In this document: piece by piece, positions 8,525-18,601 of the stretch | Layout of the letters: each line of letters starts with the position of its first letter | Position numbering within the stretch: the first letter of the stretch is position 1 | Source: Sphingomonas cavernae | GTDB taxonomy: Bacteria; Pseudomonadota; Alphaproteobacteria; Sphingomonadales; Sphingomonadaceae | Assembly (NCBI RefSeq): GCF_003590775.1 | Contig: NZ_QYUM01000003.1 | Location: forward strand, 870,501-934,500 | Direction: 5' to 3' | Length of the DNA: 64,000 nt | Program-made: the position numbers and the translations under genes | The notes under the pieces: generated by a model | Databases searched by the model: none | What the model saw: the letters and a program-made list of their open reading frames with translations, nothing else | What the model was told of the DNA's origin: nothing

Positions 8525-11500
8525 GTGGAAATCACGGAAGACGGTGTAACCGTTGAAAATTATGGTCTGATATCGACAGCTCCGGCAGTCCATGTCAGCG
8601 GTGCCAACGTCACCTTCATAAACCGCACCGGCGCAAGCATTCTTTCAGATGATCCGGGGCCCGGCAATTGGTCGGCTATCCAGATTGATGGAACTGGCAC
8701 CACGATCATCAACGAGGTCGGCGCGATCATCGATCCGGTGCCGCATTTTCATGCCGCTATCGACGGCTCGATCTATGCGGACACGATCGTGAACGGCGGC
8801 ACCATCATCGGTGACATACGACTCGATGAGGGCGACGACGTCCTGATCCAAACCGGCGCCTTTCGAGGCATTGCAATCATGGGCGGCGGCAATGACCGCT
8901 ATGCTTTCACGGCGACCGCCGAAAACGCTAAATGGAATTCAACCTATATCGAGCTGCTTGCGGGCGACGACCTGGCGACGTTCGATTTCTCGGCCGTGGC
9001 GCTTTTTGAACGCCTTAAGGTGAATGGCGGTGCGGGCAACGATCTGTTGAAGATCTCGGGAATTTCGGGCCTGAATAGTTATTTCGATGACGTCTACGGA
9101 TTTGAGCGAGTCGAATTCGCAGCAGCCACCACCCCTTCCCGAATAACCTTTTACAATACCGCCGGCATCGGCGAAATCGTGCTGGCGGCAGGAGTTACGC
9201 TGGCGGTCAGCGACATCTCTCCCGTCAACGTCCTGGATCTGGTTTCCACGGTCCGGCTCAACGGCGGCAATCTTGAAGTCGCCGGCGCACACCGGACCGG
9301 CCAGATCATCGGCAGCGACGCCGCCGAGCGCCTGGAACTGGAAGGAGTTATCAGCGGCATCGTCGACATGGGCGGCGGCAACGATTTTGTGGACGCTGCC
9401 GGCGTGTATCCCGGATTCTACCTCAGCTATCAGTCGGCGTTTGAAGGCGCGGTGAACCTGGGCGATGGCGACGACATCTACCAGGCCATCGGCAGGGTGT
9501 GGTGGACCGCCAACGGGCCGGAGTACGAAGAGCCCAGCAAGGCGCTGGCGACAGTGGATGGGGGGGGCGGCCACGATGAGATGGTGATGTTCGCCATTGA
9601 CGGCCGCACGCTGGATCTCACAAACTTCATCAACTTTGAAAGCCTCAAGATCAGCGGACCGGCGGCACCGGTGGTGGGAGACGTCCGCGTCACCAACGCC
9701 GACGCCCTCTCTTTCATTCGTTACTCCGCCCCGAACGGCAGCCGGTTCAGTCTCGCCGAGACCGACGCGCCGGACGCAACATTAATTTATGGCAATTATG
9801 CCAAACAGGCAGAGATCGTAATTGAATCTTCGGCGCGCATTTACGCGATTGCGCGGGAGTATCCATCTTACGGGGGGACGGATGCAAGTTACAGTCTGAC
9901 CATTCGGAACGATGGCACCATTCTCAGCGACGTCCGGCTCTTTATCGGCTCCGATTTCTACGACGGTCGGCTCGGAACCCAGGGAGGTACGGTCTACGGC
10001 TTCGGTGGTGACGACACGCTTTTGACGGGCGACGGCGACGACCGGCTCGATGGCGGCCGGGGAGCCGATCTGCTTGACGCCGGGGGCGGCAACGACGTGC
10101 TGGCCGGTGACTGGGGCGCGGATGTGCTGAAAGGCGGCGCCGGCGACGATCGGCTGACCGGTGGAGAAGATGACGATCAATTGTTCGGCGGCGATGGTGA
10201 CGATTTCATCAGCGAGGGTGGCGAGTTCTTCAGCGAGGGCTCCGGACTGAATGACTCGCTTTTCGGCGAGGGCGGCAACGATGTGCTGGAAATCGTCCGC
10301 AGAGCGTACGGTTTTGAGCCGACCGGCAGCAGCATCGCCGATGGCGGCAGCGGCAATGATCGCATCAGTTTCAATCTCGGTTACAGCAACACGAGCCAGA
10401 TCGACGTTTTTGGCGGCGAAGGTGATGACACGATCGTCATCGAAGGACTTGCGGGCTCGGCGAGCTTGCATCTGGGGACCGGGACCGACACCGTAATATT
10501 TGACAACTGGCTGAACAATAGCTGGAAGGGATCTGTCGAGATCCTCGACTTTGCAACCGGCCCGGGCGGCGACGTAATCGATCTCGGCAATCGCGATGCA
10601 TTGCGGACGCAGTTCCTGGGCTGGGATGGCTCATCCGACCTCTTCGCTGACGGGCGACTGCTGCTCGTTCAGGTTGGTGCAGATGTGGCCTTTCAGGCCA
10701 ATGTAAAGGGGTGGGGCCTTACCACCCTCATCACGTTTCGGAACGCCGACGCCAGAGCGTTTACCGCCGACAATTTCAGCGGACATGCTCCTGTTATCTT
10801 GTTTTCGGGTACGGGCGCCGATGACATAATTGAGGGCGGGGCCGGAAACGACACGCTGAACGGCGGCGCAGGCAATGACGAGCTGATCGGGGGCGGGGGC
10901 GACGACATCTATTATGTGGACAGCGCGGGCGACCGTGTCGTCGAGGCGGCTGGCGATGGTCGCGATACTGTCTATGCGGGCGCCGGCTTTGCACTCGAAG
11001 CGGGATCCGAGATTGAAGCGGTGTCCACCATCGCCTGGACGGCGACCGACGCGCTCAACCTGACGGGCAATGAGTTCAGCAACGCGCTTTATGGCAATGC
11101 CGGCGTCAATGTCCTCAACGGCGGCGGCAGCAACGACGTGTTGATCGGCTTTGGCGGTGACGACATCTATTATGCGGACAGCGCGGGCGATCGCATCGTC
11201 GAGGGTGCGGGCCAGGGTCGCGACACCGTTTACACGAGCGCCAGCCTTGCACTCGAGGCAGGCTCCGAGGTTGAGGTGCTCTCGACCATCGCCTGGGCGG
11301 CGACCGACGCGCTCAACCTGACGGGCAACGAGTTCGCAAACGCGCTCTATGGCAATGCCGGTGCCAATATCCTCAACGGCGGCGGCGGCAACGACGTGTT
11401 GATCGGCTTTGGCGGCGACGATATCTATTATGTCGATTTCTCTATCAATGGCGGGAGCGACCGGGTCATCGAACATGCCGATGGCGGTTTCGATACGATC

Positions 11501-12592
11501 TATGCGAGCGCGGGCCATGCGCTTGGGGCCGGCTCCGAGGTTGAGGTGCTCTCGACGATCGCCTGGGCGGCGACCACTTCGATCAATCTGACGGGCAATG
11601 AGTTCAGCAATGCGCTTTATGGCAATGCCGGCGCCAATGTCCTCAACGGCGGCGGCGGCAACGACGTGTTGATCGGCTTTGGCGGCGACGACATCTATTA
11701 TGTGGACAACCAGGGCGACCACGTCATCGAGGCGGCTGGCGATGGTCGCGACACTGTCTACACGAGCGCCAGCCTTGCACTCGAAGCGGGGTTCGAGATT
11801 GAAGCAGTGTCCACCATCGCTTGGGCGGCGGCCACTTCGATTAATCTGACGGGCAATGAGTTCAGCAACACGCTTTATGGCAATGCCGGCGCCAATATCC
11901 TCAACGGCGGCGGCGGCAATGATGTGCTCATCGGCTTTGGCGGCGACGACATCTATTATGCCGACAGCGCAAGCGACCGCGTCATCGAGATGGCCGGCGA
12001 TGGTCGCGACACCGTCTATACGAGCGCCAGCCTTGCACTCGAAGCGGGCTCCGAGGTCGAGGTGCTCTCGACCATCGCCTGGGCGGCGACCGACGCGATC
12101 AACCTGACGGGCAATGCGTTCGACAACGCGCTCTATGGCAATGCCGGCGCCAACGTCCTCAACGGCGGCGGCGGCAACGACGTGCTGATCGGCTTTGGCG
12201 GCGACGACACGATCATAGGGGGGGCGGGCAAGAACGCGCTCCATGGCGGCGATGGCGATGACAAACTCATCGGCGATGCCGGGTGGGACGAGCTATGGGG
12301 AGGGGCCGGGATTGACCGGTTCGTCTTCAATAACGTCGCAGCCGCAGAAGGCACGGATCGGATTCAGGACTTTGAGGACGGAACCGACCGGATCGTTCTG
12401 GAGAATCTGGGCATAACCCGATATGCCTCAGACGGTGCAAATGGGACAGTCTTTGTTCAAGACGTGGCCGATGGTGGAATGATTTTGCATGCAACGACTG
12501 CAGACGGGCGCCACCTCTACGTGCAAATCAGTGATCCCCTTGGCATCCTGAGCGCCGCAAATTTTTCAAGCGCCGACTTCCTGTTCAGCTAG
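8525..12592 (+). CDS. Large RTX calcium-binding repeat protein, probable type I secretion substrate
   Basis: This is a 1355-residue protein starting at GTG behind a strong GGAGG. The first 500 residues are beta-rich with scattered GGGND motifs and no catalytic motif I recognise. Residues about 510-575 form a classical block of GGxGxDxLx nonapeptides (GGAGDDRL, GGDGDDF). From about 765 to 1240, a unit of about 86 residues recurs five times (ALYGNAG..LNGGGGND..LIGFGGDDIYY..STIAW), and a final GGxGxD block ends in RIQDFEDGTDRIVLENL. This is the usual layout of T1SS-exported RTX proteins, whose uncleaved signal is C-terminal. Function is unknown. The abrupt N terminus (MEITEDGVTVENYG) may mean a missing front part. 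Confidence 0.85.
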   Translation: MEITEDGVTVENYGLISTAPAVHVSGANVTFINRTGASILSDDPGPGNWSAIQIDGTGTTIINEVGAIIDPVPHFHAAIDGSIYADTIVNGGTIIGDIRLDEGDDVLIQTGAFRGIAIMGGGNDRYAFTATAENAKWNSTYIELLAGDDLATFDFSAVALFERLKVNGGAGNDLLKISGISGLNSYFDDVYGFERVEFAAATTPSRITFYNTAGIGEIVLAAGVTLAVSDISPVNVLDLVSTVRLNGGNLEVAGAHRTGQIIGSDAAERLELEGVISGIVDMGGGNDFVDAAGVYPGFYLSYQSAFEGAVNLGDGDDIYQAIGRVWWTANGPEYEEPSKALATVDGGGGHDEMVMFAIDGRTLDLTNFINFESLKISGPAAPVVGDVRVTNADALSFIRYSAPNGSRFSLAETDAPDATLIYGNYAKQAEIVIESSARIYAIAREYPSYGGTDASYSLTIRNDGTILSDVRLFIGSDFYDGRLGTQGGTVYGFGGDDTLLTGDGDDRLDGGRGADLLDAGGGNDVLAGDWGADVLKGGAGDDRLTGGEDDDQLFGGDGDDFISEGGEFFSEGSGLNDSLFGEGGNDVLEIVRRAYGFEPTGSSIADGGSGNDRISFNLGYSNTSQIDVFGGEGDDTIVIEGLAGSASLHLGTGTDTVIFDNWLNNSWKGSVEILDFATGPGGDVIDLGNRDALRTQFLGWDGSSDLFADGRLLLVQVGADVAFQANVKGWGLTTLITFRNADARAFTADNFSGHAPVILFSGTGADDIIEGGAGNDTLNGGAGNDELIGGGGDDIYYVDSAGDRVVEAAGDGRDTVYAGAGFALEAGSEIEAVSTIAWTATDALNLTGNEFSNALYGNAGVNVLNGGGSNDVLIGFGGDDIYYADSAGDRIVEGAGQGRDTVYTSASLALEAGSEVEVLSTIAWAATDALNLTGNEFANALYGNAGANILNGGGGNDVLIGFGGDDIYYVDFSINGGSDRVIEHADGGFDTIYASAGHALGAGSEVEVLSTIAWAATTSINLTGNEFSNALYGNAGANVLNGGGGNDVLIGFGGDDIYYVDNQGDHVIEAAGDGRDTVYTSASLALEAGFEIEAVSTIAWAAATSINLTGNEFSNTLYGNAGANILNGGGGNDVLIGFGGDDIYYADSASDRVIEMAGDGRDTVYTSASLALEAGSEVEVLSTIAWAATDAINLTGNAFDNALYGNAGANVLNGGGGNDVLIGFGGDDTIIGGAGKNALHGGDGDDKLIGDAGWDELWGGAGIDRFVFNNVAAAEGTDRIQDFEDGTDRIVLENLGITRYASDGANGTVFVQDVADGGMILHATTADGRHLYVQISDPLGILSAANFSSADFLFS
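11024..12070 (+). repeat. Tandem intragenic repeats of about 258 nt in the RTX gene
   Basis: The codons for Ser-Thr-Ile-Ala-Trp recur at 11024, 11282, 11552, 11810 and 12068, giving periods of 258, 270, 258 and 258 nt. The 270-nt unit contains a 12-nt insertion (adding residues of FSINGG). Nucleotide identity between units is high, including at many third positions, which points to recent duplication or gene conversion. All units stay in frame, so copy number could change without destroying the protein. Confidence 0.9.
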
Positions 12593-13635
12593 AGTCTGTT
12601 TCTGTTTGATTGAATCGAACGGGGATCTCATGGCGACCGGTTTCTGATTCAACCTTGAGGCTGGGTTGGAGGCCAGCAGGTATGGCAAAACCTTATTCCG
12701 ATGACCTTCGAGAGCGGGTTGCTGCAGCAGTAGCTGGAGGTCGGAGCTGCCGGGAAGTTGCGGCCCTGTTCGATGTCAGTGTGGCGAGCGCTGTTAAATG
12801 GTCCCAGCGATTGCGTACGACAGGGACGGCAGCCGCAAAGCCGATGGGGGGCACCGCAAGCGATTGCTTGCTCCACATCGGGCGCTGGTTCTGGAGCGCT
12901 TGGTCGCGACACCTGAGATTACGGTGCGCGAGATGGGGGCTGAGCTAGCCGCCCACGGCATCGAAACCTGCCCGGTATCGGTGTGGCGCCTGGTTCGTGC
13001 CGAAGGCATGAGCTTCAAAAAAAGTCTGTTCGCCACCGAGCAGGACAGGTCCACGATCGCCAGAAGAAGGGCACAGTGGAAGAAGTATCAGGGTCGTCTT
13101 GATCCGCGGCGGCTCGTCTTCATCGACGAGACCTGGGCCAAGACCAGCATGACACCCATCCGCGGCTGGGCGCCACGCGGAACCAAACTGATAGCCAAGG
13201 CGCCGTTCGGGAAGTGGAAGACGCTCACCTTTCTAGCAGCGCTGCGCTGTGACCGGATCGACGCGCCCTGCGTGCTCGATGGTCCGATCAATGGCCAAAG
13301 CTTCAAGGCTTATGTCGAACAACTCCTCGTCCCGACCCTCAAGCCGGGCGACATTGTCATCATGGATAATCTGGGCAGTCACAAAGGCATTGCCATCCGC
13401 AAAGCGATCCGGGCAGCAGACGCAAAACTTCTGTTCCTTCCACCCTACAGCCCGGATCTGAACTCCATCGAACAGCTGTTCGCCAAACTCAAACTGCTGT
13501 TGCGTAAGGCTGCCGAGCGCTCAGTCGAAACCACGTGGAAGCGCATCGGCTCATTGCTCGACGCCTTCTCTCCACAGGAATGCGCAAACTACCTCAGGAA
13601 CTCTGGATACGCTTCAATCTAAATGAAACAAACTC
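12592..13635 (+). mobile_element. IS630-family insertion sequence, apparently complete
   Basis: The element spans 1044 bp between two TA dinucleotides (12590-12591 and 13636-13637), the TA duplication typical of the IS630/Tc1 superfamily. The ends form an inverted repeat of about 26 bp: the left starts GAGTCTGTTTCTGTTTGATT and the reverse complement of the right starts GAGTTTGTTTCATTTAGATT, with few mismatches. It carries one transposase read through a -1 frameshift. The left TA forms the first two bases of the RTX stop codon. Confidence 0.92.
12682..13622 (+). CDS. IS630-family transposase (two frames, programmed -1 frameshift)
   Basis: ORF A starts at ATG 12682 ([20 protein letters not shown]), an N-terminal helix-turn-helix domain. 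ORF B continues in the -1 frame to 13622 and holds the DDE core: [21 protein letters not shown] and [19 protein letters not shown] (D, D, E). The frames meet at a run of six G (12846-12851) inside ATGGGGGGC, a plausible slippery site. ORF A read alone ends at 12948 in nonsense sequence. All catalytic residues are present, so the element may be active. Confidence 0.9.
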
Positions 13636-13791
13636 TAGGTGTTTGGTCCAGGGCGTTCGTCGACACTGCGATCGTGCTGCTTTTCTCCGCGCGGTTGAGG
13701 AGATCAGTCAAGCCTTCCGCAGTTTCGAACGAATTGACTGGATGGTCCGCTTTCCATCCGGCGCCGATATCAAACGCCATTCCCTGGCTCT

Positions 13792-15105
13792 TCAGGGCAG
13801 CTGCGGCTTCTCGAAACCCGTCCAGCAATCGTCATAGTCGAGCTGGCAACTTGGCGACTGCATCGCCGCCGCTGTCGGCAGGATCGGCAGTCGCGTTTCG
13901 AACATGAATGCCATGGTGTTGTCGATCTTGTGCGGTTTGAGCTCGGCCTTCACCGCGCCCTCATAGCTTGCCTGATCGGGACCGTGGCCTGACATGCAGT
14001 TGTGCAAGCTGGCGCCGCCGGGCGCAAAGCCGCCGGCCTTGGCGTCATAGGCGCCGTGGATCAGCCCCATGAACTCGCTCATCACGTTGCGGTGGAACCA
14101 GGGCGGGCGGAATGTGTGTTCGGCGACCATCCAGCGCGGCGGGAAGATCACGAAATCGCAATTGGCGGTGCCGGGCGTGTCGCTGGGAGAGGTCAGCACC
14201 GTGAAGATCGACGGATCCGGATGATCGTAGCTGACCGTGTTCATCGTGTTGAAGCGCGCCAGATCATATTTGAAAGGCGCGAGATTGCCGTGCCACGCCA
14301 CAACGTCGAGCGGTGAATGGTTGAAGGTCGTTGTCCACAGCGTGCCGCCGTACCGCTGGATGACCTCGGTCGGTTCGTCCAGATCCTCGAACGCCGCAAC
14401 GGGCGTCTGGAAATCGCGGGCATTGGCGAGGCCGTTCGATCCGATAGGGCCGAGATCGGGCAGGCGGAAGCTAGCGCCGTGGTTTTCGCAGATATAGCCG
14501 CGCGCCTTGCCGCCGGGCAGTTCGACGCGGAATCGGACGCCACGCGGGATCACGGCGATCTCGCCGGGTTTTGCATCGATCACCCCCATCTCGGTGATGA
14601 GCGTGAGCCCGCCCTCCTGCGGCACGATGAGCATCTCGCCATCGGCGCTGTAGAAGCAGCGATGCTTCATTGACGCGGTCGCGCCATAGAGGTGGATGCT
14701 CGTGCCGATCTGATCGAGTGGCGAGCCGTTCCCCGCCCAGCGGACCATACCGTCGACAAAGTCAGTGGCGGCCGCCGGCCAGGGCTGCGGATCCCAGCGC
14801 AGCCGGTTCGGGCTGGCCCGTCGTGCGAAATGTTCGGTTTCGCGTGGCTCGCCATATGGCCTGTATGGAGGGTGATTGGCCGAAGGGCGTAAACGATAGA
14901 GCCAGCTCCGCCGGTTCTCGCTGCGCGGTGCGGTGAAGGCCGTGCCCGAAAGCTGTTCGGCGTAAAGGCCGAACGGCGTCTTTTGAGGCGAATTCTGGCC
15001 TTGCGGAAGGGCACCTGCCACCGCCTCGGTTGCGAAGTGATTGCCGAAGCCGGACATATATCCGGCCTCGGCGTTCACTGTGTCGCGCTGAACCTGTTGC
15101 AGCAT
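13792..15105 (-). CDS. hmgA: Homogentisate 1,2-dioxygenase
   Basis: This non-haem iron enzyme opens the ring of homogentisate to maleylacetoacetate in tyrosine and phenylalanine catabolism. It has 437 residues, the family norm. The core [19 protein letters not shown] includes the iron-ligand His and Glu, and [15 protein letters not shown] supplies a later His. The N-terminal [13 protein letters not shown] is also conserved. It follows hppD with a 26-bp gap, so the two form an operon that runs from 4-hydroxyphenylpyruvate to the cleaved ring. The later steps (maiA, fahA) are not in the window. Confidence 0.97.
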   Translation of the reverse strand: MLQQVQRDTVNAEAGYMSGFGNHFATEAVAGALPQGQNSPQKTPFGLYAEQLSGTAFTAPRSENRRSWLYRLRPSANHPPYRPYGEPRETEHFARRASPNRLRWDPQPWPAAATDFVDGMVRWAGNGSPLDQIGTSIHLYGATASMKHRCFYSADGEMLIVPQEGGLTLITEMGVIDAKPGEIAVIPRGVRFRVELPGGKARGYICENHGASFRLPDLGPIGSNGLANARDFQTPVAAFEDLDEPTEVIQRYGGTLWTTTFNHSPLDVVAWHGNLAPFKYDLARFNTMNTVSYDHPDPSIFTVLTSPSDTPGTANCDFVIFPPRWMVAEHTFRPPWFHRNVMSEFMGLIHGAYDAKAGGFAPGGASLHNCMSGHGPDQASYEGAVKAELKPHKIDNTMAFMFETRLPILPTAAAMQSPSCQLDYDDCWTGFEKPQLP

Positions 15106-15131
15106 TCTAGCGCTCCCCTCTCCAAACCGGA

Positions 15132-16229
15132 TCAGACTTCTTCGTTCGCGGGAAGCACGCCGCGGCGGATCTGGTCAAGTTCGATGCTCTCGAACAACGC
15201 CTTGAAATTGCCCTCGCCAAAACCCTGATTGCCCTTTCGCTGGATGATCTCGAAGAAGATCGGGCCGACCATGTTCTCGGTGAAGATCTGGAGCAGAAGG
15301 CCTTCGCCGGTCTCGGGCGAGCCGTCGATCAAGATCTTGCGTTTGCGCATCTCGGCAACGTCATGCCCGTGGCCCGGCAGGCGCTTGTCGATCAGGTCGA
15401 AATAGGTGTCAATCGTGTCCTGGAAGCGAATGCCGTTGGCGTGTAGGCGGTCCACGGTCTCGAAGATATTGTCGGTTGCCAGCGCGAGATGCTGGATGCC
15501 CTCGCCCTTATAATCCTTGATGAATTCCTCGATCTGCGAATGCTCGTCCTGGCTCTCATTCAGGGGAATGCGAATCTTGTCGTCGGGCGCGGTCATCGCC
15601 TTAGAGACAAGCGCGGTCTGCTTGCCCTCGATGTCGAAATAGCGGATCTCGCGGAAGTTGAAGATGCGCTCGTAATAATCGGCCCAATAGTTCATCCGCC
15701 CGCGCTTCAGATTATGCGTCAGGTGGTCGAGCGTGTGGAGGCCGACCGAATTGTCGTTGGGCGTCGCGCCGGGAACGGGTTCGAAATCGGTGTCGTAGAT
15801 CGTCTCGGCACCATATTTGTCGACCAGATAGAGATTGGCGCCGCCGATCCCTTCGATCGCGGGGATGTCAAGCTCGCCCGGACCCCGCTCGCCCGTCACC
15901 GCAACCGCGCCGCGCTCGATCGCGAGCGTGAGTGCCTTGTCGGCGTCCTTCACGCGGAACGCCATCGCATTGGCCGAGGGACCATGCTGCTCGCGGAACT
16001 CGGCGACCTGGCCGATGGGATCCATGTTGAGCAGGAAATTGATGTCACCTTGCGCATAGCGGCGAACTTTTTTGGTCTTGTGCGTGGCCACATGCGTGAA
16101 GCCCATTGCGGCCAGCAGACCGGCCAGCGCCTCCGGATCGGGGGCCGTGAATTCCACGAACTCGAAGCCGTCGAGGCCGAGCGGGTTGTCGTGGACGTTT
16201 TGCGTGGCGGCGGGGGCGGACGCGGTCAT
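15132..16229 (-). CDS. hppD: 4-hydroxyphenylpyruvate dioxygenase
   Basis: Converts 4-hydroxyphenylpyruvate to homogentisate using Fe(II) and O2. The 365-residue protein has the two vicinal-oxygen-chelate domains. The C-terminal one holds the iron ligands: His in [11 protein letters not shown], His in [13 protein letters not shown], and Glu in [20 protein letters not shown]. It is first in the hppD-hmgA operon, and a 16-bp palindrome lies 24 bp upstream of the ATG. High levels of this enzyme without enough HmgA would give melanin-like pigment, so the tight coupling is sensible. Confidence 0.97.
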   Translation of the reverse strand: MTASAPAATQNVHDNPLGLDGFEFVEFTAPDPEALAGLLAAMGFTHVATHKTKKVRRYAQGDINFLLNMDPIGQVAEFREQHGPSANAMAFRVKDADKALTLAIERGAVAVTGERGPGELDIPAIEGIGGANLYLVDKYGAETIYDTDFEPVPGATPNDNSVGLHTLDHLTHNLKRGRMNYWADYYERIFNFREIRYFDIEGKQTALVSKAMTAPDDKIRIPLNESQDEHSQIEEFIKDYKGEGIQHLALATDNIFETVDRLHANGIRFQDTIDTYFDLIDKRLPGHGHDVAEMRKRKILIDGSPETGEGLLLQIFTENMVGPIFFEIIQRKGNQGFGEGNFKALFESIELDQIRRGVLPANEEV

Positions 16230-16252
16230 GGAGCGACTCCGAATGTAATGAA

Positions 16253-16268
16253 AGTTTCATTTGAAACT
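16253..16268. promoter_or_regulatory. Palindromic operator upstream of hppD
   Basis: AGTTTCA-tt-TGAAACT is a perfect 7+2+7 inverted repeat 24 bp before the hppD ATG, in a short AT-rich stretch (AAATTAAATTTT follows) inside a GC-rich region. Size and symmetry fit a dimeric MarR-type or IclR-type repressor overlapping the promoter. A MarR-family gene lies at 19601-20107. The match of repressor to site is inference. Confidence 0.65.
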
Positions 16269-16703
16269 AAATTAAATTTTGTGCATGTCAATGCTGAGTT
16301 GCGTCAAATCGCGAATGACCTGCCATGTGCTTTTTCCGGAGTTATGATTGGGATCTCACTCAGAGGTCAGACGCAAGAGGTTTGTCGCAGACGGATCGCC
16401 AAATGCTTGGTCGTATCGATGGCGACTGGCGTTGCATCGACGGGCGCACGATTAAGCTTGATCAGCGAAGCACTGCATCGGATACGCACTAGGTCCTCTG
16501 AAAATCAGCCGATCAGTATCAGGCCGATACGCTCAACCCGCCAGCAGTTCCTCGCCGCGCCCTGTCTCGCAATCGCAAGGTATTGGCGCAAGTGCGTTTA
16601 CGCCGGCTACGAACCAGTGGACTAGGCTGCCGAACGCAACGGATGCTACACCCGAATAGACGGATCTCGACCACTACCATCGCCAACGAGCCGCTCCCTG
16701 CGG
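16269..16703. other. Non-coding stretch between hppD and the beta-helix gene
   Basis: About 430 bp with short frames only. None shows a conserved motif or good codon use. Apart from the AT-rich hppD promoter next to the operator, I see no feature in it. Confidence 0.4.
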
Positions 16704-16719
16704 CAAAGGAGGAGCTTCA

Positions 16720-18183
16720 TTGGACAACGGTCAAACTCGGAGAGCAGCGTTTTCATCAGTGGCTCGCGCGATTGGGGCGAGTTCATTCATGTCGCTGATT
16801 GACGAAAGTAGAGCTCGCGCCGTTCCCGATATCGGCAAATTCCCACCCTCGGGATTGTTCATGCATGCCAAAAACGTCAGAGAAACCGGCGCCAAGCTTG
16901 ATGGTGGTACCGATGACAGCATACCGCTTACACGAGCCCTCGAGACGACCGGTGCTGCGTTTTTTGAGGGCGAGATGTTCATCAACAGCGTCGTTAGATT
17001 GCCCAATCAAAGTTGCCTCTTGGGAACCGGCGTCTGGCAATCGCGATTGATATTGGGCCCTAACGGCAAAATTCTGGCCGAAGGAGATGGCTGGGATAAG
17101 TGGCTGACCGGCATTTCAATCAGGAATCTTACGATTGCAATGCAAGACGCAATAAAATCTGTCCGTGAGCCGGGATTGGATCTCCGGAAGGTTGAACATG
17201 TACTCATAGAAAACGTGAATCTTTATCACTTAAGGACATCTATCGACAATCATCACAATATTGTTTTTAATAATGTTCGATTCTTTGGAGGTATACATGG
17301 CTCTGCCTTGTTATCTCAGTGTTCATTTCAACCATCTGGCGGACATTTTATAAATTCGTCTCCTTTATTCGAGGCATGTTTTTCATCGGGACATCCATTT
17401 TATTTCGAGGACACTGTTGAAACTACTTTTTCCAATTGCAAAATTTTTGCGGGCTCTTGTGGAATAAGTTCAAGGCGCCACCGGGCCCTGGGAACGACGG
17501 ACGAACCGTTTCTCATGGGGCCAGTAATTATCGGATGCACCTTGGACTCAATCGATGGTGCTGGAATACAAATTGATGGAGGCGGCACCAATTGTCGCCT
17601 TATTGGAAACTTTATCAGCGCCGGAAGGAAGGGTGGCCGTCCAGGTTTAGCGTGTTCGAATAGTCACGGCGTGGAAATTATTGGAAATCATTTTGAATGG
17701 TGTGGCAAATCCGCCATCCAGTTAGTTGGATCGTCTGAGATAATAATTTCAGGAAATACGTTTGCCAATCAATTAAATGGTAATGGTATTACTGCCAATA
17801 AAAGTACCTCTATTAAAGTGACATCCAACAGCTTCTTTAATAGGGGCCTTTGGGGTGGGTCCAGAGGCGGAGCAACTGAAATGGCGATCTCCACACCTGC
17901 GTCTGATGCTGACGGGTGGATTGTGACGGGCAACAGCGCGAGCGGTATGCGTGAAGATGCCGTTGCAATTGTTCGTGGCACCGCAACGCGCGGCCGCAAT
18001 ATTGTTCGCGATAATATTGGATTTCCGTGGAGCACGGAGCAAGGTTGGCCCGCCGGAGCGACGTCCGAAAGGCCTGCTAATGTCCGAGACGGCTTTTTGT
18101 GGTATGACACTGACGTCGAACGCACTTTAATGTGGAACGCTGACGGCAAGCATTGGCAAGACACATCGGGTAAGATCGTTTGA
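16720..18183 (+). CDS. Exported right-handed beta-helix protein (pectate-lyase/tailspike-like fold)
   Basis: 487 residues from a TTG start behind an excellent AAAGGAGGA (16704-16712). An internal ATG at 16789 is the alternative. The N terminus MDNGQTRRAAFSSVARAIGA resembles a twin-arginine export signal. The body holds many short repeats with NN/GN turns (IIGNHFEWCGKSAIQLVGSS, ISGNTF, VTSNSF, VTGNSA) and an early GAKLDGGTDDSIPLTRALE segment, typical of pectate-lyase-superfamily parallel beta-helices. Such proteins cut or epimerise polysaccharides. At the edge of the EPS region this one may trim the polymer (inference). The gene is AT-rich compared with its neighbours. Confidence 0.72.
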   Translation: MDNGQTRRAAFSSVARAIGASSFMSLIDESRARAVPDIGKFPPSGLFMHAKNVRETGAKLDGGTDDSIPLTRALETTGAAFFEGEMFINSVVRLPNQSCLLGTGVWQSRLILGPNGKILAEGDGWDKWLTGISIRNLTIAMQDAIKSVREPGLDLRKVEHVLIENVNLYHLRTSIDNHHNIVFNNVRFFGGIHGSALLSQCSFQPSGGHFINSSPLFEACFSSGHPFYFEDTVETTFSNCKIFAGSCGISSRRHRALGTTDEPFLMGPVIIGCTLDSIDGAGIQIDGGGTNCRLIGNFISAGRKGGRPGLACSNSHGVEIIGNHFEWCGKSAIQLVGSSEIIISGNTFANQLNGNGITANKSTSIKVTSNSFFNRGLWGGSRGGATEMAISTPASDADGWIVTGNSASGMREDAVAIVRGTATRGRNIVRDNIGFPWSTEQGWPAGATSERPANVRDGFLWYDTDVERTLMWNADGKHWQDTSGKIV

Positions 18184-18595
18184 TCGCTCTTTTTTCGGGT
18201 GCCCGTACCGCCAAGGCGCCGAAAGATGGATACGTGGGATCTGATTTAGGACTTGCTCCTGGTGCTTGAATGAAAATTGTCGGAAAACATGGGCGCGCTT
18301 TGTTCGCCGGTGACCGGTTCAAGTCCATCACGCGCGCATCAAATGGATCATTCCACGTTGGCCTTGGCGAAAAAATCACCTTATAACGCGCTCGGCTTGC
18401 TGGTTGAGCCCCGTCCCCTTGGTGCATGCGATGTTCCGAGAGCTATGATCTGCAACCAGTCTAGCGAATTGTGGTGCGATCAGAATCAGGATGCGCGGGC
18501 GATATCGACTCTGCTAGGCCCTGCCTCACCGGTTGGGCTTGAGAAGGGCATCGGGCGATTGGTTTGGGATTGCGGCGCCGTTATCGAATAGGACA
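18184..18595. other. Intergenic region before the WecA-like gene
   Basis: About 410 bp. A frame at 18277-18591 exists but has no recognisable content, and an upstream extension of the WecA-like frame to 18533 lacks family similarity. Nothing else is evident. Confidence 0.35.
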
Positions 18596-18601
18596 ATGCA
18601 A

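Noticed and set aside
11024-12070. Regular repeats considered as a CRISPR array
   Set aside because: The 258-nt units are translated RTX modules without short conserved repeats and unique spacers. No CRISPR array is seen in the window.
10631-12244. 537-codon minus-strand frame opposite the RTX repeats
   Set aside because: Its internal repetition merely mirrors the sense-strand repeats; the RTX frame explains the sequence.
13619-13828. Minus-strand frame of 69 codons overlapping the hmgA end and the IS630 edge
   Set aside because: The residues look fairly protein-like, but the frame overlaps hmgA and ends in IS sequence; I cannot tell a remnant from chance.
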